Assembly: GCA_964658445.1 (NCBI GenBank)
Contig: CAZZZH010000048.1
Location: forward strand, 1 to 21,110
Length of the DNA: 21,110 nucleotides
Reading direction: 5' to 3'
Source: Ilyomonas sp964658445
GTDB lineage: Bacteria > Bacteroidota > Bacteroidia > Chitinophagales > Chitinophagaceae
Below are positions 1-6,655 of the stretch, in pieces; within the stretch, counting starts at the first letter, position 1, and each line of letters opens with the position of its first letter. Position numbers and translations under genes: made by a program. Under the pieces are notes generated by a model. It saw only the letters and a list, made by a program, of their open reading frames with translations, ran no database searches and was not told the DNA's origin.

Positions 1-579
1 CTTGTCTTCGTTCTTGCCTTTATTGGCAATCACAGAATCGAGCATAGCGGTTACATCTACCTTCTTGCGGGGAATGAACCAACCCAGTTCTTCTGCATTC
101 ACATCATCGCCTTTATACACCTTGTTTACATACCTGAAAAACTGTCCTGTCAGCATCAGTTCTGTCTGCAGTGGCGATTTCTCACGATGCTCTGTAGAGT
201 CGGTAAAGAAAGCGTTGTACAGAGTCATCATTTTTTTATTGTAAAGGCTGCTGTCGTTCAGGTCATCAATGGTTGTACTCAGCAGGTTTACAAAGTTGGT
301 AGCCTGCTCTCCCAGCCCGCTTGTATCAAACCACGCATACTCGTAATTTCTTTTTTTATAGAAATCTTCAAACTGTTGCTGATAGGCAGCGTAGTCGGGG
401 TTGTTCGCTACAAAGTCTTTAATCTTATTGCTATCTAAAAACAGGTTATTAAAGGCATTAACGTCAGTAATAGATTTATCAGCAGTTACTTTTTCTTTTT
501 GTTTACTCTTATTCGTTTTGCAGGAATATAAAAACATAGACAGTAGCAGCAGTGTCAGGAGCATCGAAGCGGGTTTCAT
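1..579 (-). CDS. L,D-transpeptidase (YcbB/LdtD-like) lipoprotein, N-terminal 193 residues, cut by window edge
   Basis: The reading frame starts at the ATG at 579 and stays open to base 1, giving 193 residues; the C-terminus lies outside the window. A hydrophobic leader ends in LYSC, so Cys20 is the likely lipidation site. Residues about 70-90 hold FYKKRNYEYAWF, and residues about 139-170 hold a stretch starting ELMLTGQFFRYVNKVYKG. Both resemble the scaffold domain of YcbB-type L,D-transpeptidases, which make 3-3 cross-links in peptidoglycan. The catalytic domain with its SHGC-type cysteine motif would be off the edge, so activity cannot be judged. The gene starts 9 nt after the rsmE stop codon and is probably co-transcribed with it. 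It could also be a catalytically dead relative. Confidence 0.72.
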   Translation of the reverse strand, partial: MKPASMLLTLLLLSMFLYSCKTNKSKQKEKVTADKSITDVNAFNNLFLDSNKIKDFVANNPDYAAYQQQFEDFYKKRNYEYAWFDTSGLGEQATNFVNLLSTTIDDLNDSSLYNKKMMTLYNAFFTDSTEHREKSPLQTELMLTGQFFRYVNKVYKGDDVNAEELGWFIPRKKVDVTAMLDSVIANKGKNEDK

Positions 580-588
580 GTTGCGGTA

Positions 589-1305
589 TTACTTTTTAGG
601 TAAGTGAATGAGCAAAGCCGATGCCACAACCCCTGCTGTTTCTGTGCGAAGTCTTGTGTTGCCAAGGCTTACCGGCTGATAGCCGTGTTGCAATGCCAGT
701 GTAATTTCTTCTTCAGTAAAATCGCCCTCGGGGCCAATCAGTATCTGTGTACTATCGTGCAGCGGTAAGTGTTGTAAAGATATTTTGTTGCCGTCGTCTA
801 AGCAATGGGCAATTAGTTTTTGGGTAATTGAGTAGCTGGTCCTGATGGCTTCTTCCAGCAGCGTCGGTGGGTGCACCACAGGAAGCCATACCTGCCGGCT
901 TTGCAACATGGCCGAGACAACAATGCCCTGCGCCCGATCTGTTTTATAATGTTGTTTTTCGGTGCGCGTGCAGAGCAGTGGTATGATTTCCTGAACACCT
1001 ATTTCCACTGCTTTTTCTAAGAACCACTCCCAGCGGCCTGCATTTTTTAACAGCGATATGGCAATGCTTATTTTTCTTTCTTCCGGCTTTTGATAGCTGG
1101 CATCTTCTATCCTTACACTACAGTGTTTCTTATCGGCGTTTGCTATGCTTGCGGTATATAAACTTCCCTTGCCGTTAATGAGCTGCAGCCTGTCTCCCAC
1201 CTTCATGCGCAGTACCTGTATGCAATGCTTGCTGGTCTCTTCGCTAAGAATTACAATGGCATTGGCAGAAGCGATACCCGGCTCGTAGAAATAAGGTAGT
1301 TGCAT
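589..1305 (-). CDS. rsmE: 16S rRNA (uracil(1498)-N(3))-methyltransferase RsmE
   Basis: 238 residues, normal length for RsmE. This SPOUT-class enzyme methylates N3 of U1498 in the decoding region of 16S rRNA using S-adenosylmethionine. Family motifs are visible: EKAVEIGVQEIIPL at about 97-110, GPEGDF at 191-196, and LGNTRLRTETA at 214-224, which together build the trefoil-knot SAM site. An N-terminal PUA-like RNA-binding region (about 1-75) precedes the methyltransferase domain. The ATG at 1305 lies 12 nt after the stop of the transposase-like gene, and the L,D-transpeptidase gene follows 9 nt downstream, so the three look like one operon. No nearby promoter is seen in the 12-nt gap, so expression probably depends on the upstream gene's promoter. 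Confidence 0.93.
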   Translation of the reverse strand: MQLPYFYEPGIASANAIVILSEETSKHCIQVLRMKVGDRLQLINGKGSLYTASIANADKKHCSVRIEDASYQKPEERKISIAISLLKNAGRWEWFLEKAVEIGVQEIIPLLCTRTEKQHYKTDRAQGIVVSAMLQSRQVWLPVVHPPTLLEEAIRTSYSITQKLIAHCLDDGNKISLQHLPLHDSTQILIGPEGDFTEEEITLALQHGYQPVSLGNTRLRTETAGVVASALLIHLPKK

Positions 1306-1317
1306 AAGAATACAAAA

Positions 1318-2022
1318 TTAGACAACCGTTTCTTTCGCAAAATAATTGACTGCCTCACTCTCCTTTTGAGCAAAGCTTTGCACCCAGTTTTCACTTCTGG
1401 TTTGCAGGCTCTCTAGCGATGTTATTTCATCTATTCGCAACTGTCTTTTAATATCATCTTTTATATAACCGGCTTCCAACAAGTTCTCTGGTTTTGCCAT
1501 CGATAAATAATGAATCGCTACCCGGTTTTCCCAGGCCCATTTCGACAGGGCACGACCCGAAAACGGCTCGCCAGCAGGAATGCGGATCTTCTTCGGCACT
1601 CCATTTTCTGTTGCCGCTTTTTCAATGAATTGTATTACCGATTCCTCAGTTATTTCACCTTCTCCCGGCAATACATTCAATGGTGTACCTTCTTCATAAT
1701 CGAGTAAAAACAACAGCCAGAGCCCTCCTTCCTGCAAGAGCCCGATATGCCAGAACGCTGCTTGCTTTTGCAACCTTGCCGGCAATAAAACGCCGGTTGT
1801 CATCATTTCATTTATAGGCAAAGAAGCGATACAGCGAATGCGCGTGCGCTTCAGGTACAACCGTCCCTGCCGGTAAATGCGCTTGATTTGTTTAACTGCC
1901 CATTGCGGTTTTTCTTCCTGTAAAATGGTAATGCAATCTTCAAGGCTGCGACTCTTTTTTTCGTCTAACAAATGCATCAGAGCGGCGTACACATCTTTGT
2001 CTTCGGCTTCCGGTTTGCGCGG
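1318..2022 (-). CDS. Transposase-like protein, C-terminal part (HTH_21-like plus degenerate integrase fold)
   Basis: This is the 3' part of a gene interrupted by the N gap; reading resumes as PRKPEAEDKDVYAAL at 2022. The GTG at 1992 is an internal valine, not a start. Residues about 11-63 match the layout of the IS3 OrfB HTH_21 segment, with basic IKRIYRQGRLYLKRTR at its end. The next 150 residues follow the order of the IS3 integrase core: AFWHIGLLQ where WVTDITY is usual, LWLLFLLD for the next strand, IRIPAGEPFSG where HSDRGSQY is usual, and ENLLEAGYIKDDIK where NAVMESFFGSLK is usual. Both catalytic aspartates are therefore absent, and only the final glutamate may remain. Transposition activity is unlikely. 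The stop is 12 nt before rsmE. IS3 homology is my reading of motif order, not a search result. Confidence 0.62.
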   Translation of the reverse strand, partial: PRKPEAEDKDVYAALMHLLDEKKSRSLEDCITILQEEKPQWAVKQIKRIYRQGRLYLKRTRIRCIASLPINEMMTTGVLLPARLQKQAAFWHIGLLQEGGLWLLFLLDYEEGTPLNVLPGEGEITEESVIQFIEKAATENGVPKKIRIPAGEPFSGRALSKWAWENRVAIHYLSMAKPENLLEAGYIKDDIKRQLRIDEITSLESLQTRSENWVQSFAQKESEAVNYFAKETVV

Positions 2023-2023
2023 G

Positions 2024-2033
2024 NNNNNNNNNN
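2024..2033. other. Assembly gap (ten Ns)
   Basis: Ten unknown bases inside the transposase-like gene. The two flanking frames are offset so that a single open gene needs a gap length divisible by three, which ten is not. By comparison with IS3 OrfB proteins, about 15-20 residues (45-60 bases) seem to be missing between NLTV and PRKPEAED. This is an inference from domain spacing. Confidence 0.97.
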
Positions 2034-2341
2034 ACAGTAAGATTGTAACGCTTTGCCAGCTCTCTTGCCAGCCCCCGCGATACCGTTTTGTCGCTGTCTG
2101 TTTTTACCAATGCAGACAAAAGCATTTTGTATTTATCATTCGGCTGCCACGAAAGAGAAGCTGTTTGCAATTGTTCTTCTTTTGCCTTTTCGTCTATTGT
2201 CTTCAACTCCGTCAGCCAGTTGTACAGCGTGGCGCGCGAGATCTGCGCTTCGGCGCAAATGGCTTTTATCGTTTTGGTTTTGTGCAGCATTTCATGCACC
2301 CACAAGCGACGCTGGTGCTCGCTGTATCTGTGTACTTTCAT
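2034..2341 (-). CDS. Transposase-like protein, N-terminal part (OrfA-type helix-turn-helix)
   Basis: About 103 residues from the ATG at 2341 to the N gap. Residues about 10-46 form a helix-turn-helix (KAICAEAQISRATLYNWL) typical of the OrfA/N-terminal part of IS3-type transposases. The segment ends ARELAKRYNLTV at the gap, which resembles the start of IS3 OrfB (a helix followed by a short cysteine/serine segment before the HTH_21 domain). The frame here and the frame after the gap differ if exactly ten bases are missing, so ten is not the true gap length if this is one gene. A TATATTTG box on the minus strand lies only 5 nt before the ATG. Downstream come rsmE and an L,D-transpeptidase gene. 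I found no terminal inverted repeats that would mark an active insertion sequence. Confidence 0.6.
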
Positions 2342-2762
2342 TGGGTCAAATATAGAAGCGGATGTCTGATAATGCGGTTTGCTGTGGATTAAATGTTGCT
2401 GAACGAAACGTTTTATTTACCTATACAACAAATAAATACTGTGCAGTAATGCCAGTAATAATAAATAAAAAGGAACATTCATTAGTAGACAAAGCAGAAC
2501 CTAATTCTTATTAAAAAGCCATTGGCAATGAACAATAATAACGATGATAAAAGCCGTGTTTGCAGCGTGATTATTTTACGATGTCGTCTATTAAACAGAA
2601 TTTATAAAAAGCCGGTATGTGTTTACGTAAATGAAATAGTAAGACAGACAGGTTTTTTATTTTACAACAACAAAAGTCATTGCTGATAGCTCAAACGGCG
2701 GGACGCTACCTCAGTCAGGCACAATTCCTGTTTCTCCCCTTTTTGAATAAAAACGAATCGAC
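2342..2762. other. AT-rich intergenic region with no convincing gene
   Basis: These 421 bases separate the divergent rsmE operon and the quinone oxidoreductase gene. They are rich in A/T with short poly-A and TAATAA runs. A perfect 10-base palindrome, TTTACGTAAA, lies at 2622-2631 and could be an operator, but there is no supporting second copy. A 52-codon reading frame at 2528-2686 has an unconvincing composition. I see no tRNA-like fold and no clear promoter for the downstream gene. Confidence 0.6.
2347..2354 (-). promoter_or_regulatory. Putative -7 box TATATTTG for the transposase-like gene/rsmE operon
   Basis: The minus strand reads TATATTTG, an exact match to the Bacteroidota -7 consensus TAnnTTTG, followed by ACCCA and the ATG at 2341. 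I see no TTTG-type -33 element at the usual 19-21 base distance. If the box is used, transcription would begin at or next to the start codon, giving a leaderless message. Confidence 0.4.
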
Positions 2763-3695
2763 ATGAAAGCTATCAGAATCCACAAGTTTGGTGGACCCGA
2801 AGTATTGAAAATGGAAGATGTAGAAAAACCAATACCTGCCAACGATGAAGTCTTGATACAAGTGTATGCAACAAGCATCAACCCAGTGGACTCGAAAATC
2901 CGTAGCGGGAAGAAATATGAGCGTTATAAAAACCCGATGCCGATGACGCTGGGTTTTGATGTTTCCGGCGTGATAGAAAAAGTAGGAAGCGAGGTAAACA
3001 ATTATAAGCCCGGCGATGAAGTATATGGTCGCCCCGACCTGAACCGCGATGGTGCGTTTGCTGAATACATAGTGATGCCTGCAAATAAGATCGGCTTTAA
3101 ACCCAAGAGCCTTTCGCACAATGAAGCTGCCGCTGTTCCGTTAGCTGCACTAACTGCATGGCAAGGTATTTTTGATTGGGGAAAATTAGAAGCCGGGCAA
3201 CGCATTCTTATTCATGCCGCTTCGGGCGGTGTGGGCACATTTGCGGTGCAGCTTGCCAGGTGGAAAGGTGCGTATGTAATCGGCACTGCATCCGGCGACA
3301 ATGTCGATTTCTTGAAAGAGCTCGGCGCCGATGATGTGATTGACTATAAGAAACAGAAGTTTGAAGAAGTGGTAAAAGATATAGACGTTGTGTTCGATTT
3401 GGTTGGCGGCGATACGCAAAAAAACTCCGTCAAGGTGTTGAAAGAAGGCGGTATTTTGGTCAGCACCTTAGGCATTTTTGATAAAGATCTGCTGTCGCAA
3501 AAAAACATAAAGGGCGAAGCTTACATGGCGCAGTCTGTTCCTGAACAACTAAACCAGCTTGCAAAGCTGATTGATGAAGGAAAGCTAAAGCCTGTTATTG
3601 CTAAAGTAATGCCTTTAGCGCAAGCCGCCGAAGCACAGAAAGAAAGCGAAGCCGGGCATGTGCGGGGAAAGATTGTGCTGGAAGTAAGAAGATGA
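2763..3695 (+). CDS. NADP-dependent oxidoreductase, zinc-free quinone oxidoreductase type (MDR superfamily)
   Basis: 310 residues, usual length for a QOR-like medium-chain dehydrogenase/reductase. The family reduces quinones or activated double bonds with NADPH in the cytosol. The N-terminal GroES-like domain contains INPVDSKIRSG (about 39-49), GFDVSGVIEKVG (64-75) and YKPGDEVYG (81-89). The Rossmann domain carries the cofactor loop HAASGGVGTFAVQLA at 151-165, and EAAAVPLAALTAWQ (121-134) is also typical. The cysteine/histidine zinc ligands of alcohol dehydrogenases are not seen, which supports the zinc-free class. It is transcribed alone and converges on metF. The substrate cannot be told from sequence. 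Confidence 0.88.
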   Translation: MKAIRIHKFGGPEVLKMEDVEKPIPANDEVLIQVYATSINPVDSKIRSGKKYERYKNPMPMTLGFDVSGVIEKVGSEVNNYKPGDEVYGRPDLNRDGAFAEYIVMPANKIGFKPKSLSHNEAAAVPLAALTAWQGIFDWGKLEAGQRILIHAASGGVGTFAVQLARWKGAYVIGTASGDNVDFLKELGADDVIDYKKQKFEEVVKDIDVVFDLVGGDTQKNSVKVLKEGGILVSTLGIFDKDLLSQKNIKGEAYMAQSVPEQLNQLAKLIDEGKLKPVIAKVMPLAQAAEAQKESEAGHVRGKIVLEVRR

Positions 3696-3721
3696 AATTG
3701 TATTGAGTAGTAAGTATTATG

Positions 3722-3757
3722 AAAAACAGCCGCTACAATTTTGTACCGGCTGTTGTC
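3722..3757. terminator. Hairpin between the oxidoreductase and metF, probably a terminator
   Basis: ACAGCCG (3726-3732) pairs with CGGCTGT (3747-3753), and an inner TACAA/TTGTA stem extends it after one C-C mismatch. The minus strand has TTTTT directly after the stem, so it best serves metF; it may also end the plus-strand gene. Confidence 0.55.
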
Positions 3758-3772
3758 AATAACCATTGACAA
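3753..3772. terminator. Small perfect hairpin just after the metF stop
   Basis: TTGTCAAT (3753-3760) pairs perfectly with ATTGACAA (3765-3772) around a four-base loop. It begins two bases past the metF stop and shares bases 3753 onward with the neighbouring larger hairpin, so the two structures may compete. Confidence 0.4.
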
Positions 3773-3774
3773 TA

Positions 3775-4728
3775 TTACACCACTTCCTTCACCACATTAT
3801 ATATGGTTTTTGCCTTGCCCAAGGTATAATAGTGCAGAACAGGAACACCAAATTTCTTCAGCTCTTTGCTTTGCTGAACTAACCATTTGATGCCTACTTT
3901 CTCTACCTCATCATCTGTTTTACAACGCATGATTTCATCTGATAAATCCTTTGGAATATCAACATGAAAAATGCGGGGCAGTATGCTTAACTGCTTCTTG
4001 GTTGTCATCGCTTTCAAGCCCGGTATGATGGGAACATTAATGCCCATATCGCGGCAGGCTTTTACAAAGTCGAAAAACTTCTGGTTATCGAAAAACATTT
4101 GCGTCATGATGTAGTCGGCGCCGCCGTCCACTTTAGATTTCAGATACTGCATGTCTGCTTCCAGGTTCGGTGCTTCAAAGTGTTTTTCGGGATAGCCGGC
4201 TACGCCAATGCAGAACTGAGTTTTACCACCATTCAAAATATCTTCGTCTAAATAAATTCCGTGGTTCAGGTTCACCACTTGTTTCAACAGTTCTTCGCCG
4301 TACCGATGCCCGTCTGGCTCCGGCTCAAAAAACGCTTCATTCTTCGGTGCGTCGCCACGTAGCACCAGCACATTATCCACACCTAAAAAATTCAAATCAA
4401 TTAAGGCATCTTCTGTTTCCCGTCTGTTAAAACCGCCACAGATAATATGCGGTACCGCATCAGTTTGATAATGGTTCATAATCGCTGCGCAAATGCCTAC
4501 CGTTCCGGGTCGCTTGCGCACTTCTACCCTTTCAAATGTGCCGTCTTTACGCTTCTTAAACATGCTTTCGCTGCGGTGGTAAGTCACGTTGATCCATGGT
4601 GGTTTAAACTCCATCAAAGGATCGAGATGATCGTATATGGAAGAGATGCTTTTACCTTTCAGCGGTGGCAGCACTTCAAAAGAAATCAAGGTATCGGTTG
4701 CGCTGGTAATGTGTTCCGTAATCTTCAT
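3775..4728 (-). CDS. metF: Methylenetetrahydrofolate reductase MetF
   Basis: 317 residues from the ATG at 4728. The enzyme reduces 5,10-methylene-THF to 5-methyl-THF with an FAD-bound hydride, supplying methyl groups for methionine synthesis. ISFEVLPPLKGK near the N-terminus holds the catalytic glutamate (E18); PWINVTYHRSE, LVLRGDAP and GADYIMTQMFFD follow in the expected order of a TIM barrel. An in-frame ATG at 4761 would add eleven residues (starting MPYLAAI), but this lies upstream of the -7 box at 4748-4755, and the short form matches the usual MetF start. The gene is monocistronic, convergent with the oxidoreductase and divergent from lptB. I saw no SAM or cobalamin riboswitch in its leader. 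Confidence 0.92.
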   Translation of the reverse strand: MKITEHITSATDTLISFEVLPPLKGKSISSIYDHLDPLMEFKPPWINVTYHRSESMFKKRKDGTFERVEVRKRPGTVGICAAIMNHYQTDAVPHIICGGFNRRETEDALIDLNFLGVDNVLVLRGDAPKNEAFFEPEPDGHRYGEELLKQVVNLNHGIYLDEDILNGGKTQFCIGVAGYPEKHFEAPNLEADMQYLKSKVDGGADYIMTQMFFDNQKFFDFVKACRDMGINVPIIPGLKAMTTKKQLSILPRIFHVDIPKDLSDEIMRCKTDDEVEKVGIKWLVQQSKELKKFGVPVLHYYTLGKAKTIYNVVKEVV

Positions 4729-4747
4729 GTTCCGCAAAAAAATTGCT

Positions 4748-4755
4748 GCAAGATA
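4748..4755 (-). promoter_or_regulatory. Putative -7 box TATCTTGC for metF
   Basis: The minus strand reads TATCTTGC, one T short of TAnnTTTG followed by C, with 19 bases between it and the metF ATG at 4728. It lies just downstream of the repeat copy at 4757-4792. The same TAyCTTGC form recurs before the GT2, deacetylase and malic enzyme genes. Confidence 0.4.
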
Positions 4756-4756
4756 A

Positions 4757-4792
4757 GGCATGAAATACGGATGACACGGACTATGCGCACGG
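4757..4792 (-). repeat. Promoter-like repeat, copy facing metF
   Basis: Read on the minus strand, this 36-base stretch matches the plus-strand stretch at 4924-4959 at 26 of 36 positions. The best-conserved part is AGTCCGTG-y-CATCCGT-r-TT. In both copies the repeat ends a few bases before a TAnnTTTG-like box, so it may carry upstream promoter determinants. Confidence 0.5.
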
Positions 4793-4923
4793 GTACTCAG
4801 GATTTAATAAGGAATAAGTAAGATTTAATATTATTTAGAAAAGGCTAATTTCTTTCATCCGATAATCAAGCTCGTTCCGGGTCGGATAATCTTAATTTAT
4901 TTTAACTAAAATATCCAAACAAT

Positions 4924-4959
4924 CCATGCCCGCAGTCCGTGCCATCCGTGTTCTATTGC
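4924..4959 (+). repeat. Promoter-like repeat, copy facing lptB
   Basis: The plus-strand partner of the repeat at 4757-4792. It shares AGTCCGTG-y-CATCCGT-r-TT and ends two bases before the TACTTTTG box at 4962-4969. The two copies are inverted relative to each other, with 131 bases between them, and each points at its own gene. Confidence 0.5.
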
Positions 4960-4961
4960 TT

Positions 4962-4969
4962 TACTTTTG
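4962..4969 (+). promoter_or_regulatory. -7 box TACTTTTG for lptB
   Basis: Exact match to the Bacteroidota -7 consensus TAnnTTTG. Initiation about 5-7 bases downstream would exclude the in-frame ATG at 4939 and supports the GTG at 4987 as the lptB start. Confidence 0.5.
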
Positions 4970-4986
4970 TCCAAATCATTTACGCA

Positions 4987-5766
4987 GTGAGCCTGATTAT
5001 CCAAACAAACGATCTAGTAAAAATTTATAAGAGCCGAACCGTAGTAAACCATGTATCGGTGAATGTGCGGCAGGGCGAAATTGTGGGTTTGCTCGGACCC
5101 AATGGCGCAGGCAAAACCACAACGTTCTACATGGTGGTGGGTTTAATAAAACCCGAAGAAGGTACTGTGTTTCTGAATGATATCGACATCACCAAACTGC
5201 CCATGTATAAACGTGCGCAAATGGGCATTGGCTACCTGCCGCAGGAGGCGTCTGTGTTTCGGAAACTAAGTGTGGAAGATAATATTCTTGCCGTGCTGGA
5301 AATGACAAAGATGACCAAAGCTGAACGCTTTCATAAGCTAGAAGAATTGCTGGACGAATTCAACCTGCACCATGTGCGCAAGAACAATGGCGACAGCCTG
5401 AGCGGTGGCGAAAGAAGGCGGACTGAGATTGCCCGCGCGCTTGCCGTTGACCCGAAATTTATTTTGCTGGATGAACCGTTTGCCGGCGTTGACCCGATTG
5501 CCGTAGAAGACATTCAAAGCGTGGTAGCGCGTTTGAAGTACAAGAACATCGGTATCCTCATTACCGACCATAACGTGAATGAAACACTGTCCATTTGCGA
5601 CAGGGCTTATCTTTTAATTGAAGGAAAAATATTTCAGCATGGCACGGCTGAAGAGCTTGCCGGAAACGAAACAGTGCGTAAGCTTTATCTCGGCACCAAC
5701 TTCGAGCTGCGCCGCAAAGATTGGATTCTGGAAATGGGCAAGAAAGGGACAGCAAATGTGCTGTAA
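4987..5766 (+). CDS. lptB: LPS export ABC transporter ATP-binding protein LptB
   Basis: 259 residues when started at the GTG at 4987 (giving MSLIIQTNDLVKIY), the usual start of this family; the in-frame ATG at 4939 would add 16 atypical residues and lies upstream of the -7 box. LptB is the cytoplasmic ATPase that, with LptF and LptG, extracts lipopolysaccharide from the inner membrane. Visible motifs are Walker A GPNGAGKT (37-44), Q-loop YLPQE (83-87), signature LSGGE (138-142), Walker B FILLDEPF (158-165) and switch His195 in TDHN. A C-terminal tail (about 238-259) continues past the core. The following lpxH also belongs to lipid A metabolism, but it is 130 bases away and has its own candidate promoter. 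Confidence 0.9.
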   Translation: MSLIIQTNDLVKIYKSRTVVNHVSVNVRQGEIVGLLGPNGAGKTTTFYMVVGLIKPEEGTVFLNDIDITKLPMYKRAQMGIGYLPQEASVFRKLSVEDNILAVLEMTKMTKAERFHKLEELLDEFNLHHVRKNNGDSLSGGERRRTEIARALAVDPKFILLDEPFAGVDPIAVEDIQSVVARLKYKNIGILITDHNVNETLSICDRAYLLIEGKIFQHGTAEELAGNETVRKLYLGTNFELRRKDWILEMGKKGTANVL

Positions 5767-5768
5767 GT

Positions 5769-5800
5769 TTTGAACTACAAAAGCAACGAGTTTTACTTTG
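5769..5800 (+). promoter_or_regulatory. Putative lpxH promoter (TTTG, 20 bases, TTACTTTG)
   Basis: TTTG at 5769-5772 is separated by 20 bases from TTACTTTG at 5793-5800, close to the Bacteroidota pattern of TTTG and TAnnTTTG spaced 19-21 bases apart. It would give a leader of about 90 bases for lpxH. Confidence 0.4.
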
Positions 5801-5867
5801 TTTCCATTTGTGAAGCTTTATATTCTTATCTGCTTCATCATTCAAAATATTTCTTCATAAATCTTCC

Positions 5868-5893
5868 TCATCTTCGTGCCTTAGTGGTTCAAA
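5868..5893 (+). repeat. Intergenic element containing CTTCGTGCCTTAGTGGTTC
   Basis: A GTG-rich stretch ends four bases before the lpxH ATG. From memory, close variants such as CTTTGTGTCTTTGTGGTTAAA are common between genes in several bacterial phyla; I cannot search for copies. It is GTG-rich like the repeats at 4757-4792 and 4924-4959 but not alignable to them over its length. Confidence 0.3.
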
Positions 5894-5896
5894 CAA

Positions 5897-6655
5897 ATGG
5901 CTGACATCACCAACAAACATATTTACTTTCTCTCCGATTTTCACCTGGGTACGCCATCTTATACAGAGAGTTTGGCGAGAGAAAAAAAAGTGGTGCATTT
6001 CCTGAACAGCATACAGGACAAAGCTTCTACCATCTTTATCGTGGGCGATATGTTCGACTTTTGGTTTGAATATAAAACCACGGTTCCAAAAGGTTATGTA
6101 CGATTGCTTGGTAAGCTGGCAGAGCTTACAGATAAAGGCATTCCCATTCACTTCTTCGTTGGCAACCACGACATGTGGATGCGCGGTTATTTTGAAGAAG
6201 AACTAAACATCCCGGTATATTATCATCCCAAAGAATTTGTGTTTAACGGCAAGAAGTTCTTTATTGGTCACGGTGATGGATTGGGTCCCGGCGATCACAA
6301 TTACAAGTTTTTAAAAACCATCTTTCGCAACCGCCTTGCGCAATGGTTGTTTGGTGCGGTTCATCCTTCGTGGGGCATTGGGCTTGCCAATTATTTCAGT
6401 CGGCGCAGCCGTGCAAAAACAGGACAGAAAGATGTAAAGTTCCTGGGTGAAGAAGGCGAATGGCTGATCATCTTCTGCCGGCAAACCTTAGCCAAAGAAC
6501 ATATCGATTTCTTTGTGTTTGGTCATCGTCATTTCCCGATAGATTATAAACTAACCGATACCAGCCGCTATCTTAATTTAGGCGATTGGCTGCGCAGTTT
6601 CACGTATGCGGTTTTTGATGGCAATGATATGCAACTGAAAAAATGGGAAGAATAA
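5897..6655 (+). CDS. lpxH: UDP-2,3-diacylglucosamine diphosphatase LpxH
   Basis: 252 residues. This peripheral membrane metallophosphoesterase hydrolyses UDP-2,3-diacylglucosamine to lipid X and UMP, the fourth step of lipid A synthesis. All calcineurin-type metal motifs are present: SDFHLG (13-18, Asp14 and His16), VGDMFDFWFEY (49-59, Asp51), GNHDMW (89-94), GHGDGLG (124-130) and GHRHFP (209-214). The ATG at 5897 places the first motif at residue 13, as usual. The next gene starts inside this one with a 13-base overlap, so they are translationally coupled. Together with lptB upstream it suggests a small lipid A synthesis and export neighbourhood. Confidence 0.9.
   Translation: MADITNKHIYFLSDFHLGTPSYTESLAREKKVVHFLNSIQDKASTIFIVGDMFDFWFEYKTTVPKGYVRLLGKLAELTDKGIPIHFFVGNHDMWMRGYFEEELNIPVYYHPKEFVFNGKKFFIGHGDGLGPGDHNYKFLKTIFRNRLAQWLFGAVHPSWGIGLANYFSRRSRAKTGQKDVKFLGEEGEWLIIFCRQTLAKEHIDFFVFGHRHFPIDYKLTDTSRYLNLGDWLRSFTYAVFDGNDMQLKKWEE

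Noticed and set aside
1940..2023. Read-through of the N-terminal transposase-like frame past the gap (PAQTGSRRQRC...)
   Set aside because: Arginine-rich out-of-frame sequence; the other frame continues a recognisable protein.
1877..2392. 171-codon plus-strand frame across the N gap
   Set aside because: It lies opposite the transposase-like gene and runs through unknown bases; the product is cysteine- and phenylalanine-rich, as expected of an antisense frame.
2528..2686. 52-codon plus-strand frame starting MNNNNDDKSR
   Set aside because: Biased, unlike a folded protein, in AT-rich non-coding DNA, with no domain or leader feature.
4729..4761. Longer metF start at 4761
   Set aside because: It lies upstream of the likely -7 box and adds eleven residues beyond the usual MetF start.
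4729..4923. SAM or cobalamin riboswitch upstream of metF
   Set aside because: The region is AT-rich with no recognisable conserved core, and the likely leader is only about 15-20 bases.
4939..4986. Upstream ATG for lptB
   Set aside because: It lies before the -7 box and adds residues not typical of LptB; GTG at 4987 fits better.
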